64,000 bases of DNA from Pisolithus tinctorius (lineage: Eukaryota; Basidiomycota; Agaricomycetes; Boletales; Pisolithaceae), in NCBI GenBank assembly GCA_024663395.1, contig JANFAH010000047.1:1-64000 (forward strand), written 5' to 3'. Each line of letters begins with the position of its first letter. The stretch's first letter is position 1. A program made the translations under genes and the position numbers. The notes below the pieces were generated by a model, which searched no databases, was not told where the DNA came from, and saw only the letters and a list, made by a program, of their open reading frames with translations. Below, in pieces: positions 54,493 to 64,000 of this stretch.

Positions 54493-55665
54493 CTATAACG
54501 CCTGCCCTGGTCTCCGCTTGTACGTTCCATAAGGCCCAACGGTGCCACGCATTCCACCGAGTTTCTCCCCCCGTTGTATAATTGAAGACGGGCGTGGGAC
54601 AAGGTGTCGATGTAAATCAACGGTGCCTATACTCTCGACTCCACTTCCTTTGTACTCCGATTCCGGTAGCTGAAGATTAAGCATCCGTCTCAGAACGATG
54701 TTCTCTTTCTGGAGACGTGCAAGCTCGATCTCCTGCTCAAGTGCACGATCGTCCTTTCTCCCCTCGTCAAACTCGAACGCTTCGTCTGCTGGTGAGCTAG
54801 CACCGTCAGGGCTCGGCGAGCCACTGGGGGAGGACAGCGCATCCTCGCCGTTGAGCAAGCGCATAAGCTTACGCAGTGCGCTGGACATACGGGCCAAAGA
54901 AACAGATTCGCTAGTGCTGGTGGTCAGTGCGCGCAGCAGGTTCTCGGATTCCTTCTTGAGAAGCTTGGATTCGTAATCCCGGATGAAAGCTAGCTCGTGT
55001 TCTTGCACGTCACGCTAGAAGATAGAGAACAGATAATGCGAGTGAACTTGTTTTACACGATGCCGGGATAATATAGACGGGAGGAGAGGAAGAAGTTCGG
55101 AAACTGACTTACAGCCCTCGTCCGGAAAGCGCTCATTACGCTTTCCAACGTTTGTTCATATTCTCGAATGAGAATGCCTAGTTGCTTGTTGTCATGTTGT
55201 AGACTTTGGTTATCAGAGACGAGGGAAGCATTCATTCGTTGGAGTTCAGCATCATATGCCTCTGTGGTAGACGGAGAGTGTCAGTATCTGAGGGACTCCT
55301 CGTGGAAGTCCTCAGACAGCACCTTTGGTCTTGTCGAGGTTGAATCTTCGTTTCAGGACAGAATGAGGGTCACATGCGGCATCTAACTTCAAGAAAGACG
55401 AGCTCACCTACGCAACACGAATCCGGTTTGAGCATGAGTAGCCTGGGTCTGTCACGAGCAAAGATTTAGGATTTCGTTGTCCGAAGTGGACATCATCACA
55501 ATCATATGAACGTTCTCGTACCTTGACCGTTCCAGTGGTGGTGTAAAGGGATGTTGCTAGCGAGCGATTCTGGCTGAGCTGCTCTGATAGCTCCTGGATG
55601 GTACTCAGCAGGCGAACAAGTTCGGAGTCGCTGGAAGTGTCGACGACGGTCATCGTTGGGCCCAT
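54493..55665 (-). CDS. SIKE/FGFR1OP2-family coiled-coil protein (STRIPAK subunit, SCI1-like)
   Basis: Five exons (55522-55665, 55408-55442, 55323-55345, 55113-55261, 54493-55014) join in frame to 290 residues. The SIKE domain core reads NQSLQHDNKQLGILIREYEQ followed by TLESVMSAFRTRA and HELAFIRDYESKLLKKE, a long coiled coil; the N-terminus has VRLLSTIQELSEQLSQNRSL. Animal SIKE and FGFR1OP2 and Sordaria SCI1 of this family belong to the STRIPAK phosphatase-kinase complex, which in fungi controls hyphal fusion and fruiting bodies; that role here is inferred from the family. The C-terminal 130 residues are Ser/Pro rich, with a second short coil (ALEQEIELARLQKENIVLRR). The start at 55665 is preferred over an open upstream frame. 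Confidence 0.8.
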
Positions 55666-56279
55666 CGAGCCACGAAACGACCCCAAGTATGGCCAGTTGA
55701 CCAAAAAAGGCAGTTCACCCTCGCCGATCACGGAGCAGCTTGCAGCCTGCCAGCAACTTTCAACTTGACCAGCAGCCTGCAGGTGAGTCTACTATAGTGC
55801 AATCGTCCGAGGTACCACAGGATTTCTACACCTGTTCTTGGCTGAAAAGCGAAGACGCTTTGCGCTACTAATTCAAAGCATCATCATGTCGTCCCGCTGC
55901 CGCCTTATTGTGCTTTGATCCTGATATCAGGTGGTCCCGTTGCCTTTCTACTCCTTCTATGTACAACCAGTCACATCTGGCCCATCTAAGAATCAAAACT
56001 AAGCGTACGGAAACGACCGAGTTGCTTGGTGCTGCCATCTCACGACCGCATGTAACAACTGACAGCTTTGGCTGCGTTGAAGCGCAAGTCTTACATTATC
56101 GGTGGAAGGTGTGTACGCTCACAGGTACGTGTTAAGATGTGGCGTCTATTGTACTCGAGCGGAGATGCTAGGCTGGCAATATCGGGTGGAGACGTGGCGC
56201 TCAACACTCAGCAATTGAAGGAAACAAAAAAGGAATTCAACCCCAAGTCGGGATGTGGTGGACTCTTCATGGGCCGAAC

Positions 56280-56323
56280 CGTGTTTTCGGAAGAGTATTT
56301 TGGAAGACTACTCCGAAAACACG
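56280..56323. repeat. 12-bp perfect inverted repeat
   Basis: CGTGTTTTCGGA at 56280-56291 pairs with its exact reverse complement at 56312-56323, with a 20-base spacer. It lies just upstream of the RasGEF start codon, in a stretch whose frame is open and could be coding. Confidence 0.7.
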
Positions 56324-56428
56324 AGGATTCCGTTTCCTCCGTATAAAGCCCTCCCCAGGTTCCCTTCTGCCCTCTCAAGAATCGTTCACGATCCATACGC
56401 TTTCTCTCATAACACTGCTTTCGTGGGT

Positions 56429-58865
56429 ATGTCTGAATATTCATATTCCTATATGCCGCGACCCATGGCAGCGCTCTTTGAAGAGCCCAAGCCACCCGCA
56501 CCCAAGGCCCTGAGTGCAGGGAGTGGAGAAGCTGTTAGCCCTATCACCACATCGTCTATTCCCCTTCATTTCAATCTCAAGAAATCATTCCCCGCTATCA
56601 CAACTACCATTTCCCTTCTCCAGAAAGTCCCGGAGACCAAAGACCTCGATGCCCTACGCGCTCTCGTCCCCGTGTTCGTCAATTGTTTGAACTCCATCCT
56701 CGATTCGATGGACAAACTCCCGAAGGAAGTTTGTACGGGTTACAACTACCTTCACGCTAAGAGCACGGTTGCGTTCTTTCGAGCGATGCTGGAGGGGCAC
56801 ATCAAGGAGGTGACTGATGCTAACGTCCAGTCAGACTCGAAGCGCACAGAAATCATCGACAAAACTATGCAGTTTTTGGACGGGTGCATGTCTGCCACCA
56901 AGGATTTCTTTCAAGTTGCCGCTCAGGAATTGATCCAACTCAAGCCGCTGCCACGGCCACCCTCTGGAGCTGAACTAGAAGATTTCGAAGAAAGTACTGA
57001 AGAGGCATCCGAGTCCCCTGTATCGTCTTGTGCTGAAGACAAACCTTCGGTTCCCGACCAACAAACGCAATCGGAGAAACCGCCTCCAGAGCGTAATGCT
57101 GCCGACGAGCAACCACAGAAGGCACAAAAGCCGAAGTTCTCCTTGTTGAGGCCACTTTCGATTCGCAGGAAGAAGAAAAATGTACCTCCTGAGGGCTCCT
57201 CTGGATCCAGCACCCTCGTCGACAGCGACCCCATCAAATTGAAAGGCGATTATATTCACGTCTCTACTACCATCCGAAGCTCCATCGTCCAGTTCCCTGA
57301 CTTTATTAAGGAGCCGATCCCCAACACTCTTCCTCACGTAGAAGATGCCACGGAGATTTGGAAGGATCGCAACGGGCTCGTGGAACTTGCGACTCTCAAG
57401 GCTCTTGTGCGCTATATGACTTCCACAGCATCGCGCGGCGACGTAGAGATTACCGACATATTCTTCCTGTGCTTCCGTTTTTTCTCGACCCCTACCGAAG
57501 TATTCGGTGCTTTCATCGAGAGATATGATGAAAAGCCCCCAAAGGGCCTTCCTCCTGCGGAAGCATCCACCGTTTTCCTGTACGCGAAAATGCGAATTGC
57601 GAAGCTCCTCTTTCTCTGGGTTGAGCTACACTGGCGCCCAGAAGAAGATGGCGATGTTTTCAATCCCCTCATGCAGTTTGCGTTTACCCGTTTATCCAAG
57701 GACTTACTCAAGGAAGCGTCTTCGAAGCTTGTCACCGCCTTACACGACCGTGCTTGCGCTGGCGAGAAGGGTCGCGGTATGCGCGTGGAGCGCACGGTTG
57801 CACATGCGGAATCTAAGATTCGATCCGAGTCGCTCGTCTGTAAATGGGAGCCGAAAGACAAGAAGGCAATGGTCCGGGGCGATTTCGCCAAAGTTAACCT
57901 GCTCAGTTTCAATGTTCCTGGTGGTCATTCGCTGCTTGCTCTTCAGCTCACCCTTTTCTTGTGGGAGAAATACCGTGTCTTCGAGCCCGAAGATGCTGTC
58001 CGTTACTTGATGGTTCGCAAAGGAGATAGCACCGAACCGACCACCGAGGTCGCGTGCCAAGTGGCTAATTTCATGTCATATGAAAAGAGGCTACACCGGT
58101 GGGTCATGGATTCCCTGGCTTCCGCTCCAACTACAGAAGCGCGAACCGAACTTATCGAGATGTTCCTGGACGTCGCACAGGTAAGTTCCACGTTCCCAAG
58201 GGGTGCCGAGTTTTTGCTGATCGAATCCAATAGCATTGCCACGATATGCGAAACTATTCCGCGTCTTGCTTGATATCTCTAGCTTGTGACCGACCGAGCG
58301 TGTTACCTTTCCTATCGGTAAGCCTGTCATACGCTCTACGATGTAAGCACAAGTCCCTCACCAGGTACTAGGGAATAAAAATCAGCAGCAAGCATGAAAA
58401 GATAAAGGCTATGCTCAGTGAATTCTACACAGGAGGGAACAATCACTTCCGTGCGTACAAAGATGCTCTGCAAAACTGTCATTGTGCGGCATTACCTGGC
58501 ATGAGTGAGTAACTACCATGAAGTCAAGGAAACATCGTGTGACGTGTTAAATGCGTAGTGCTTTTCATCGGCGAGGTTGCCCGTGGTTGTGGTTCCGGGC
58601 CCTATGAGGCTCACCCTCTTGTCCCCGGTTCCCGCCTCATTAATCTAAGGCGCTACCGTCCCATTACGTGGGCCGTGCGAGGTTTGTCGTATTTGCTCGT
58701 GAAAGATGTAATCTGACGGGTGTTACGCCAGCGATGGAAAGATGCCATGTGCCCTTCAAAATTCAACGCGTCGATTACGTGTGCGATTGGTTTGAGCATG
58801 TTCTTGCCCCATATCGCGAAGGCACCGAAATGGAGTGGGAGAACCGTATCCATGCTAAATGGTGA
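56429..58865 (+). CDS. Ras guanine-nucleotide exchange factor (RasGEF)
   Basis: Exons 56429-58180, 58234-58317, 58372-58504, 58559-58681 and 58732-58865 give about 741 residues. Parts seen: an N-terminal helical region (FNLKKSFPAITTTISLLQKV), a charged linker, a RasGEF N-type segment (LATLKALVRYMTSTASRGDV, FFLCFRFFSTPTEVFGAFIE) and the Cdc25-like catalytic domain (MVRGDFAKVNLLSFNVPGGH, ARTELIEMFLDVAQ, HDMRNYSASCLISL, EKIKAMLSEFYTGGNNHFRA, MERCHVPFKIQRVDYVCDWF). It should load GTP on a Ras-type GTPase at the membrane. The catalytic part departs from classic Cdc25, as in many basidiomycete RasGEF-like proteins. The frame is open upstream to 56255 without an ATG, so an upstream coding exon is possible. 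Confidence 0.82.
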
Positions 58866-59412
58866 GTATGTTTATTTGAACCCCTTGAATTTGGTTGTTG
58901 ACCACTTGCAAAGTCGCAAGATGTAGAGGAACACTCAAGAAAATGGAAAAGAGAAAAAGTCCGCAATTTGTGAAACATGCCACTACCTGAAGTTAAATTA
59001 TCGAAGTAACCATGACTCGGGGTGTCCAACTCAGCCTAACTATACACGTTCTTTCTTCGCTTTCGGATATTTTGCATTTTTTTGTGACGCTGACTTACCA
59101 CGTTCCTTGGTTGTATGTATAACAGATCAGCATTCCGAAGACTCACACAATCGTTCAACTTCATTGCCACCTCAATATACTTATGTATACCGTCTGTATC
59201 ATCAGTGTCGAGTCATATCTATTGTAGTTGTTCTCGTGTATCCGTAGCCGTAGGGAAAATCATCATTCGTTCATCATTCATGCTGTCCAGTGACGCCAAT
59301 CCTATATCGCCTAGCCCCCTTTTACTACAAACGTCAAAAATGGTGATGCAGAATTTAAAAGCTGTAATCTGCGTGTGGCAAGCCCGGTCGGTATAAAATA
59401 GTTGTAATATCA
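58866..59412. other. 0.55 kb intergenic between convergent genes
   Basis: A/T-rich spacer between the ends of the RasGEF and CSC1-like genes. It probably holds both 3' untranslated regions. No gene seen. Confidence 0.5.
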
Positions 59413-62400
59413 TTAGCGAGTGATAACTTTTGCATAAAACCATGAGGCAAGCCATGCGGGAGCTAAGCGTCTATGATGTTGGGCGGCGGCAGCCTCTTCT
59501 TCCTTAATCCGTTGCTCCGCGGCTATTCTCTCTTCAGCGATAGCCTCGTTGAGCACTGCCTCCCCCGTAGTGACGTTCTCAGCGACAGAAGTCCGCGAGG
59601 CTCGAGGAACGATGGACGCTGTAGAGCGGATCAGCTCCGCTTGTGCGTGCAAGTCGGGACGCGACGCAGGGAAATGGAACTGAGAATCTTGTGGATGCAT
59701 CTGACAGTATGACATCGCCCTGGGTCGAGACAATCCCTCCCGTCGTTCAGACGACGGTGTGGGCGGAACGGCTTGAGCATCCATAGTGTGATGGCGACGA
59801 GGAACGCGCTGGGTACTGCTCTTTGCACTTGTATTGTTGCTAGACATCCTTTGACGGAAGAGGGATGGGCGGTGCCCATCTGCCGAGTCAAATTCTTCGT
59901 GTCTGTCCAACACTCTATCTCGGATGCCTTCAGGTAAGTCGATTTCCTCCTCTCCAGAGTACTGCTTTGGCGTGACGGGGAAACTGGAGCCGCGTTCGAT
60001 ATCAGGACTCCTGGTTGATGATTCATATATTGGTGTCATAGCGGCATCACTAGGGGAGTACGACTGGCTGAACCCAAGATCGCCTGCACCAAGCTCGCTG
60101 GTCAGCGACTGTCGAAGGTCTACCGTGTCGTCCAGGTCAAGTACCCCGAGGGGATTCCTCGGTAACCACAGAGCACTATTGATGGGCCTGCTATAATATG
60201 GATTATCGTAAGGGATGTCATACCGAGGTTCGTCGTCCCATATTGGATGTGGAGGATGCCTCTGGACCAAGGATGTCGAGTCAGAAGTCCTTTCCAACGC
60301 CAATGGCCCACGAGCGTCGTCCATTTGTTCTCCCTGATTGCTCTCGTTGACCGGGCTAAGTCGAGAAAAAGATCGTTCCCTGTTTCGAAAGGGAATCGGC
60401 GGACGGCTCCTGAGAGGACGGTTAAACCGAGGGCCAGCTGCGTACGAGAAGTTTATCCACTGCGGCAAGCGCCAGGTACGAAATATGGAAGTGTGTGATC
60501 TTGTGCTATGCTCATCCTCTTTACTCCCGGAAGATTCGACCAGCTGGTTGGTTGGGCCCGGAGTCTCTGGATGGTCAGACTCATTTGCACTACCAGCACC
60601 GCAAACTGCCTTAGCCTCCATGATGTCATCTTGCTCGAAGCGAGAGCGACACATGCGGGTCATACTACACGTTAAGATTTAGTAAAGCCGAACCCCTTAA
60701 GGGCTTAGAACATACACGAGCTTTACTGCAAGTGTGATGATGAACAAAACAGCTGCAAGCGCTAAATTGACGGTTTTCTTCAAGACAGCCATGTATGCGA
60801 GGAAAACGAACTGCAAAGTAGGTCAGGCTATCATTCAAACGGAATGGTCTACTCGATCGAACCTGCGAGAACATGAGACCTAAAAAGGAGATTGGGATGC
60901 GTATTTACATGGGATTGGTGGACATCACACACCATCGAGAGAATAGCGAACCATTCTTATTAATAGAATTTGACCGTTACATTCATAGTTCTTTGCATAA
61001 ACGTGAAGGAACTGAGATATCTTCGTCAACGTGGTGAGTGTGAAAACCGGGAGCTTCAACCTACCTGATTCTTGATGACCGCTGAAACGAGGTTAGTATC
61101 GTGGCAGTTCAACAGACCATAACACGTACGCGTCTCGACTGCGAAGTATATCAAGCCAAACGGTACAACCAAAGGGTTAAGTATTGCGAAAAGCAGACAG
61201 ACGTGAATGATAAGCAAGTGGTTAGGTAACCAGTCTGTCCGGAACATTCAGTCAAAGGGCTATGAAGGAAGAAGGCATACACACAGTAGTAATCAAATGT
61301 GCGAGGTCGTATTCCATTTGCACGCTTGCGGGGAGCTATCTGCCTCCTAGTTGAAGGGTAGGCGAAGAGCGGAAGCTACAGTCGGCAGTGAGAAAAATCC
61401 AAGGATCAAGTGTAAGCCTTACGCCAACTGCAAATTTCGAGTTCCCTTGTCAGACATGGCAATGATGCGAGACGAGAAACATACACAATATTAGCTCCAG
61501 GCAACCATGGATAGCAGTCGTAAATATCACTGTTAGGCTTTTAGTTAGTACAGGTGGAGGAAGACGTCGCAAAGATGGCGGATGCTTACACCATCCAACG
61601 TAAAACGGACCGGCGCTCGGGAAGCTGTCGGCCAATGTCTGGAGAATATTGCTCTCCGAAAAGTTGTTGAATGAAGTCAAAAAACTCTGCAAGACCGCCA
61701 CACCAACACAAAAGAATACCAAGACGTTAACGATAAGGAACTTGTAGTACCGTATCATGATCGTGTCATCAATGAGGGAAAGGGTTGTGATTGTGTAGCC
61801 TTTCCTGGCAATTAAACGCAAAATAAGCGGAATTAAGATTGTCAAGAGGGAGATCAAGATGGTGGGGAGGAAAGATTGGATAACATCTTCTTGCCACGGA
61901 TGGTGCGACAGATAATTATACTGCAGACGTTATGAGATGATGCAACAGCTTGAACTTACTTGGAGACTCACTAGACTTGGCCAAAAGCCGGCGATGCTTT
62001 GGATAGACACCAAACCGACAAAAAGGGATATTGGAAAAAGCCAAAATATTGTGAAGGCCCTAATGAAGCATTGGGAGACGTGATCATTCTTCAGTCGTCA
62101 TACTCACCAGACACCAAGGCTGACTACCCAGTCTTTAACTAACTAGTGCGCAACATCATAGATCATCCCAGTTACGAGCGCTAGAAACACATACCTCTCC
62201 ACGAAACGTCGCTTTCATTACTCTCCTCCATTCAATGTCCTCGTATTGAGGGGCCATAGTAACAAGGCAAGCCAAGGGGTTGTCGGGGTGAACGGCTAGA
62301 TACCTACATGCCTTCTTCGCGTCTTTCGGATCCCTGAAGGTAACGAATGCTGTAGAGACCGGGTCGTACTCATCGGCTGCTTTCGCTCTGTTTTGCGTAA

Positions 62401-64000
62401 TGAGCATCGTTGAAAGTTTCAGCTTGGCTGTATAGTAGTCGATGGTTGGTACTGTCTTCCCGCGAAACAGTACCGATAGATGAATAAGAGGTTGATAGGG
62501 ATCAAGGACACTGCGTGGAAGACTGAGTAAGGCGTCCCACACCGTGTTGAGGTGGTCGTCGGCAGTACGTGACTCATTTAAGACACCTGTGGCCACCACC
62601 AGACTACTATCCGCTCCCTGGGCCTTGGCTCTTCTCCAAAACCGAACGGTATCTTTGGACTTCTTGGCAAACTTGCAGGCGGAGGATTCCGCAACGTCAA
62701 ACTCAACAACGAATGGTGAGAGGGTTCTGATGAGGAGGTCCATGTTTGCTACGTCATCCTTCACCGGTATCCGTCTTTCGAGGTCTGCTTGCTTGCTTCC
62801 AAGATCAACATCAACCACAGCATTGTCAGTACTGTCACGATTCGCGAGTTTCCGTCTTTCCACCTCGCGAGCGACAGCCACCAATGTTCCCTTAGCGAGC
62901 TTGATATGGGCCTCCTCGAGAGCACATAGAATGCCTTCGCGCCTCTCAAGGAGGGAGGCGAGTTCTGTCATGTTTCTCGCTAGGACAACGCGTTCAATAA
63001 CGGGAATATCTCTTGAAACTCCATTATCCGGTTGTGCTTCGTCGGATCCTCGTTCTGTCTCCCCGCCGCCGGACCTGACTTGAGGTAAACGGATGCGCTT
63101 GGGTATTCGCCTTGCCCGATTGAAACCGAATGCTAAAATCTTGTCCACTATTCCCGGCTGCGCGGAAGATGTTATCCCAACAGTTGGCAGATCGATTGGC
63201 CGCGACATGTAATATTCAAAGTACTCTTTCAAGCGTTGTTCAGACCGTAGTTCCACGGGTACATTCGAGACCATGACGGTACGCAAGCGTAAGCCACGTT
63301 TAGAATTCGCATCGTACGAGGGTATATCCTGGAATGGAAACTGAGGGCGCGGATGGGGATGATATTGCGCGTCCCTCTCTGCGGGAGCACTGGGTTCCGC
63401 AACACGTGCGGCCTTTTCAATATTGGCAACTCGGAATTTGAAGGCACCATTGCAGACGTAGACGAGAGTTGCTATCCAAGTGAAAGTGAGCCAGAATAGG
63501 AGGCAAATATGAATCCAAAGAAGTTCTAAGCCTTCTGGTGTCAGCACTAATGAAGCAATCGATGCACGTGTCATGGAGTCGGTGCCCACGTCACCCGGCG
63601 AAAAATGGATGTGGATTGGTAGTAGAATGGGGACGGTCGTGAACGTGTGCAAGAGGGTGAAGTACACTGAAAGACTCAATATGGACGTAAAGGGAAAAAA
63701 ACAAGCACTTACAACACCCTTGAAGGAAGCGAACGTAGAGAGCGGCGTCCACTCCTCTCAGCTCATTCAATCTTGCCTGTGGGAGTTTAACTGCCTCTTT
63801 CACCCATGATAGCGGTAACCCTTGGGGTATTGGGGGAGATGGATTCCTAAACTTTCGCTCTAGGACAGTTGGGTTCGGATGAAATGCCTACGCACCTAGC
63901 CCATGATCTTCCTTGGTATAAGCTTGTAAAGTCATGCATAAGCGTGCGTAACGTATGGAAATGTAAGGGTGAACACACTATCCAAACTGCCAAGACTCCA
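59413..64000 (-). CDS. CSC1/RSN1-type calcium-permeable channel, 5' end outside window
   Basis: The gene enters from the right edge and ends at 59413. From the edge: YTKEDHGLERKF and VDAALYVRFLQGC (to about 63690), then the large exon from about 63670 to 62200 with LYFTLLHTFTTVPILLPIHI, a membrane span (LLFWLTFTWIATLVYVCNGA), the cytosolic domain (RTVMVSNVPVELRSEQRLKE, STAFVTFRDPKDAKKACRYL), then FTIFWLFPISLFVGLVSIQS, SFLPTILISLLTILIPLILR, YYKFLIVNVLVFFCVGVAVL, NHLLIIHVCLLFAILNPLVV and a 400-residue cytosolic tail (60663-59413) with an acidic and Ser-rich make-up. This is the OSCA/TMEM63 fold, an osmosensing or mechanosensing cation channel in the plasma membrane. One splice (near 61485) has no clean canonical solution. 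Confidence 0.88.

Noticed and set aside
58361..58390. Apparent frameshift in the RasGEF after an A run
   Set aside because: Using the later acceptor TACTAG (ending at 58371) instead of CACCAG keeps the frame, so no indel is needed.
58682..58731. Apparent stop codon and frameshift near the RasGEF C-terminus
   Set aside because: A 50-base GT-AG intron at 58682-58731 removes the stop and joins both coding parts in frame.

Overview
The window is nuclear DNA from a filamentous basidiomycete, most likely a mushroom-forming Agaricomycete. This rests on genes broken by many short introns (mostly about 45-60 bases, GTRNGT donors), on families such as Spo71-like PH proteins, a CENP-B-type DNA-binding protein, Zn2Cys6 factors and CSC1 channels, and on protein sequences I recognise as Agaricomycete-like. 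No database search was possible; names come from motif and family recognition, and exon borders were worked out by hand from reading frames and splice sites.

Region 1-6.5 kb: a decayed hypothetical gene running off the left edge, then NDUFAF6-like complex I assembly factor, mitoribosomal uL29m, two small predicted secreted proteins and mitoribosomal uS12m. Region 8.7-15.6 kb: the SUMO ligase Nse2/Mms21, a large Spo71-like PH protein, and an alternative oxidase gene that is clearly a pseudogene. Region 18-27.5 kb: a CENP-B-like HTH protein, a UPF0390 protein with a frameshift, an NDUFA9-like complex I subunit, Tom22, and a Zn2Cys6 transcription factor with a 6-base exon.

Region 27.8-32.5 kb is a ribosome block: Sas10/Utp3 and Fcf2 (both 18S rRNA processing) share a promoter of about 110 bases, followed by ribosomal protein uL22 (RPL17). 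Region 32.6-46.4 kb holds two very large genes in tandem: the TORC2 subunit Rictor/Ste16 and the spliceosome core protein Prp8. Region 46.6-64 kb: a Pro/Ser-rich protein with a PH-like segment, a 732-bp non-autonomous DNA transposon with TA target duplication, phosphopantothenoylcysteine decarboxylase, a SIKE-family STRIPAK subunit, a RasGEF, and a CSC1-type channel running off the right edge.

Most genes are conserved housekeeping genes. Mitochondrial functions dominate the left 24 kb, ribosome and RNA functions the middle, membrane and signalling functions the right. The most notable signals are the alternative oxidase pseudogene with a destroyed splice donor, single-base frameshifts in short A/T runs of otherwise conserved genes (assembly error or early decay), the 6-base exon carrying a zinc-binding cysteine, and the mobile element. 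I saw no tRNA, rRNA or CRISPR array. Two stretches of about 2 kb (6.5-8.7 kb and 15.6-17.9 kb) contain no gene I can support.
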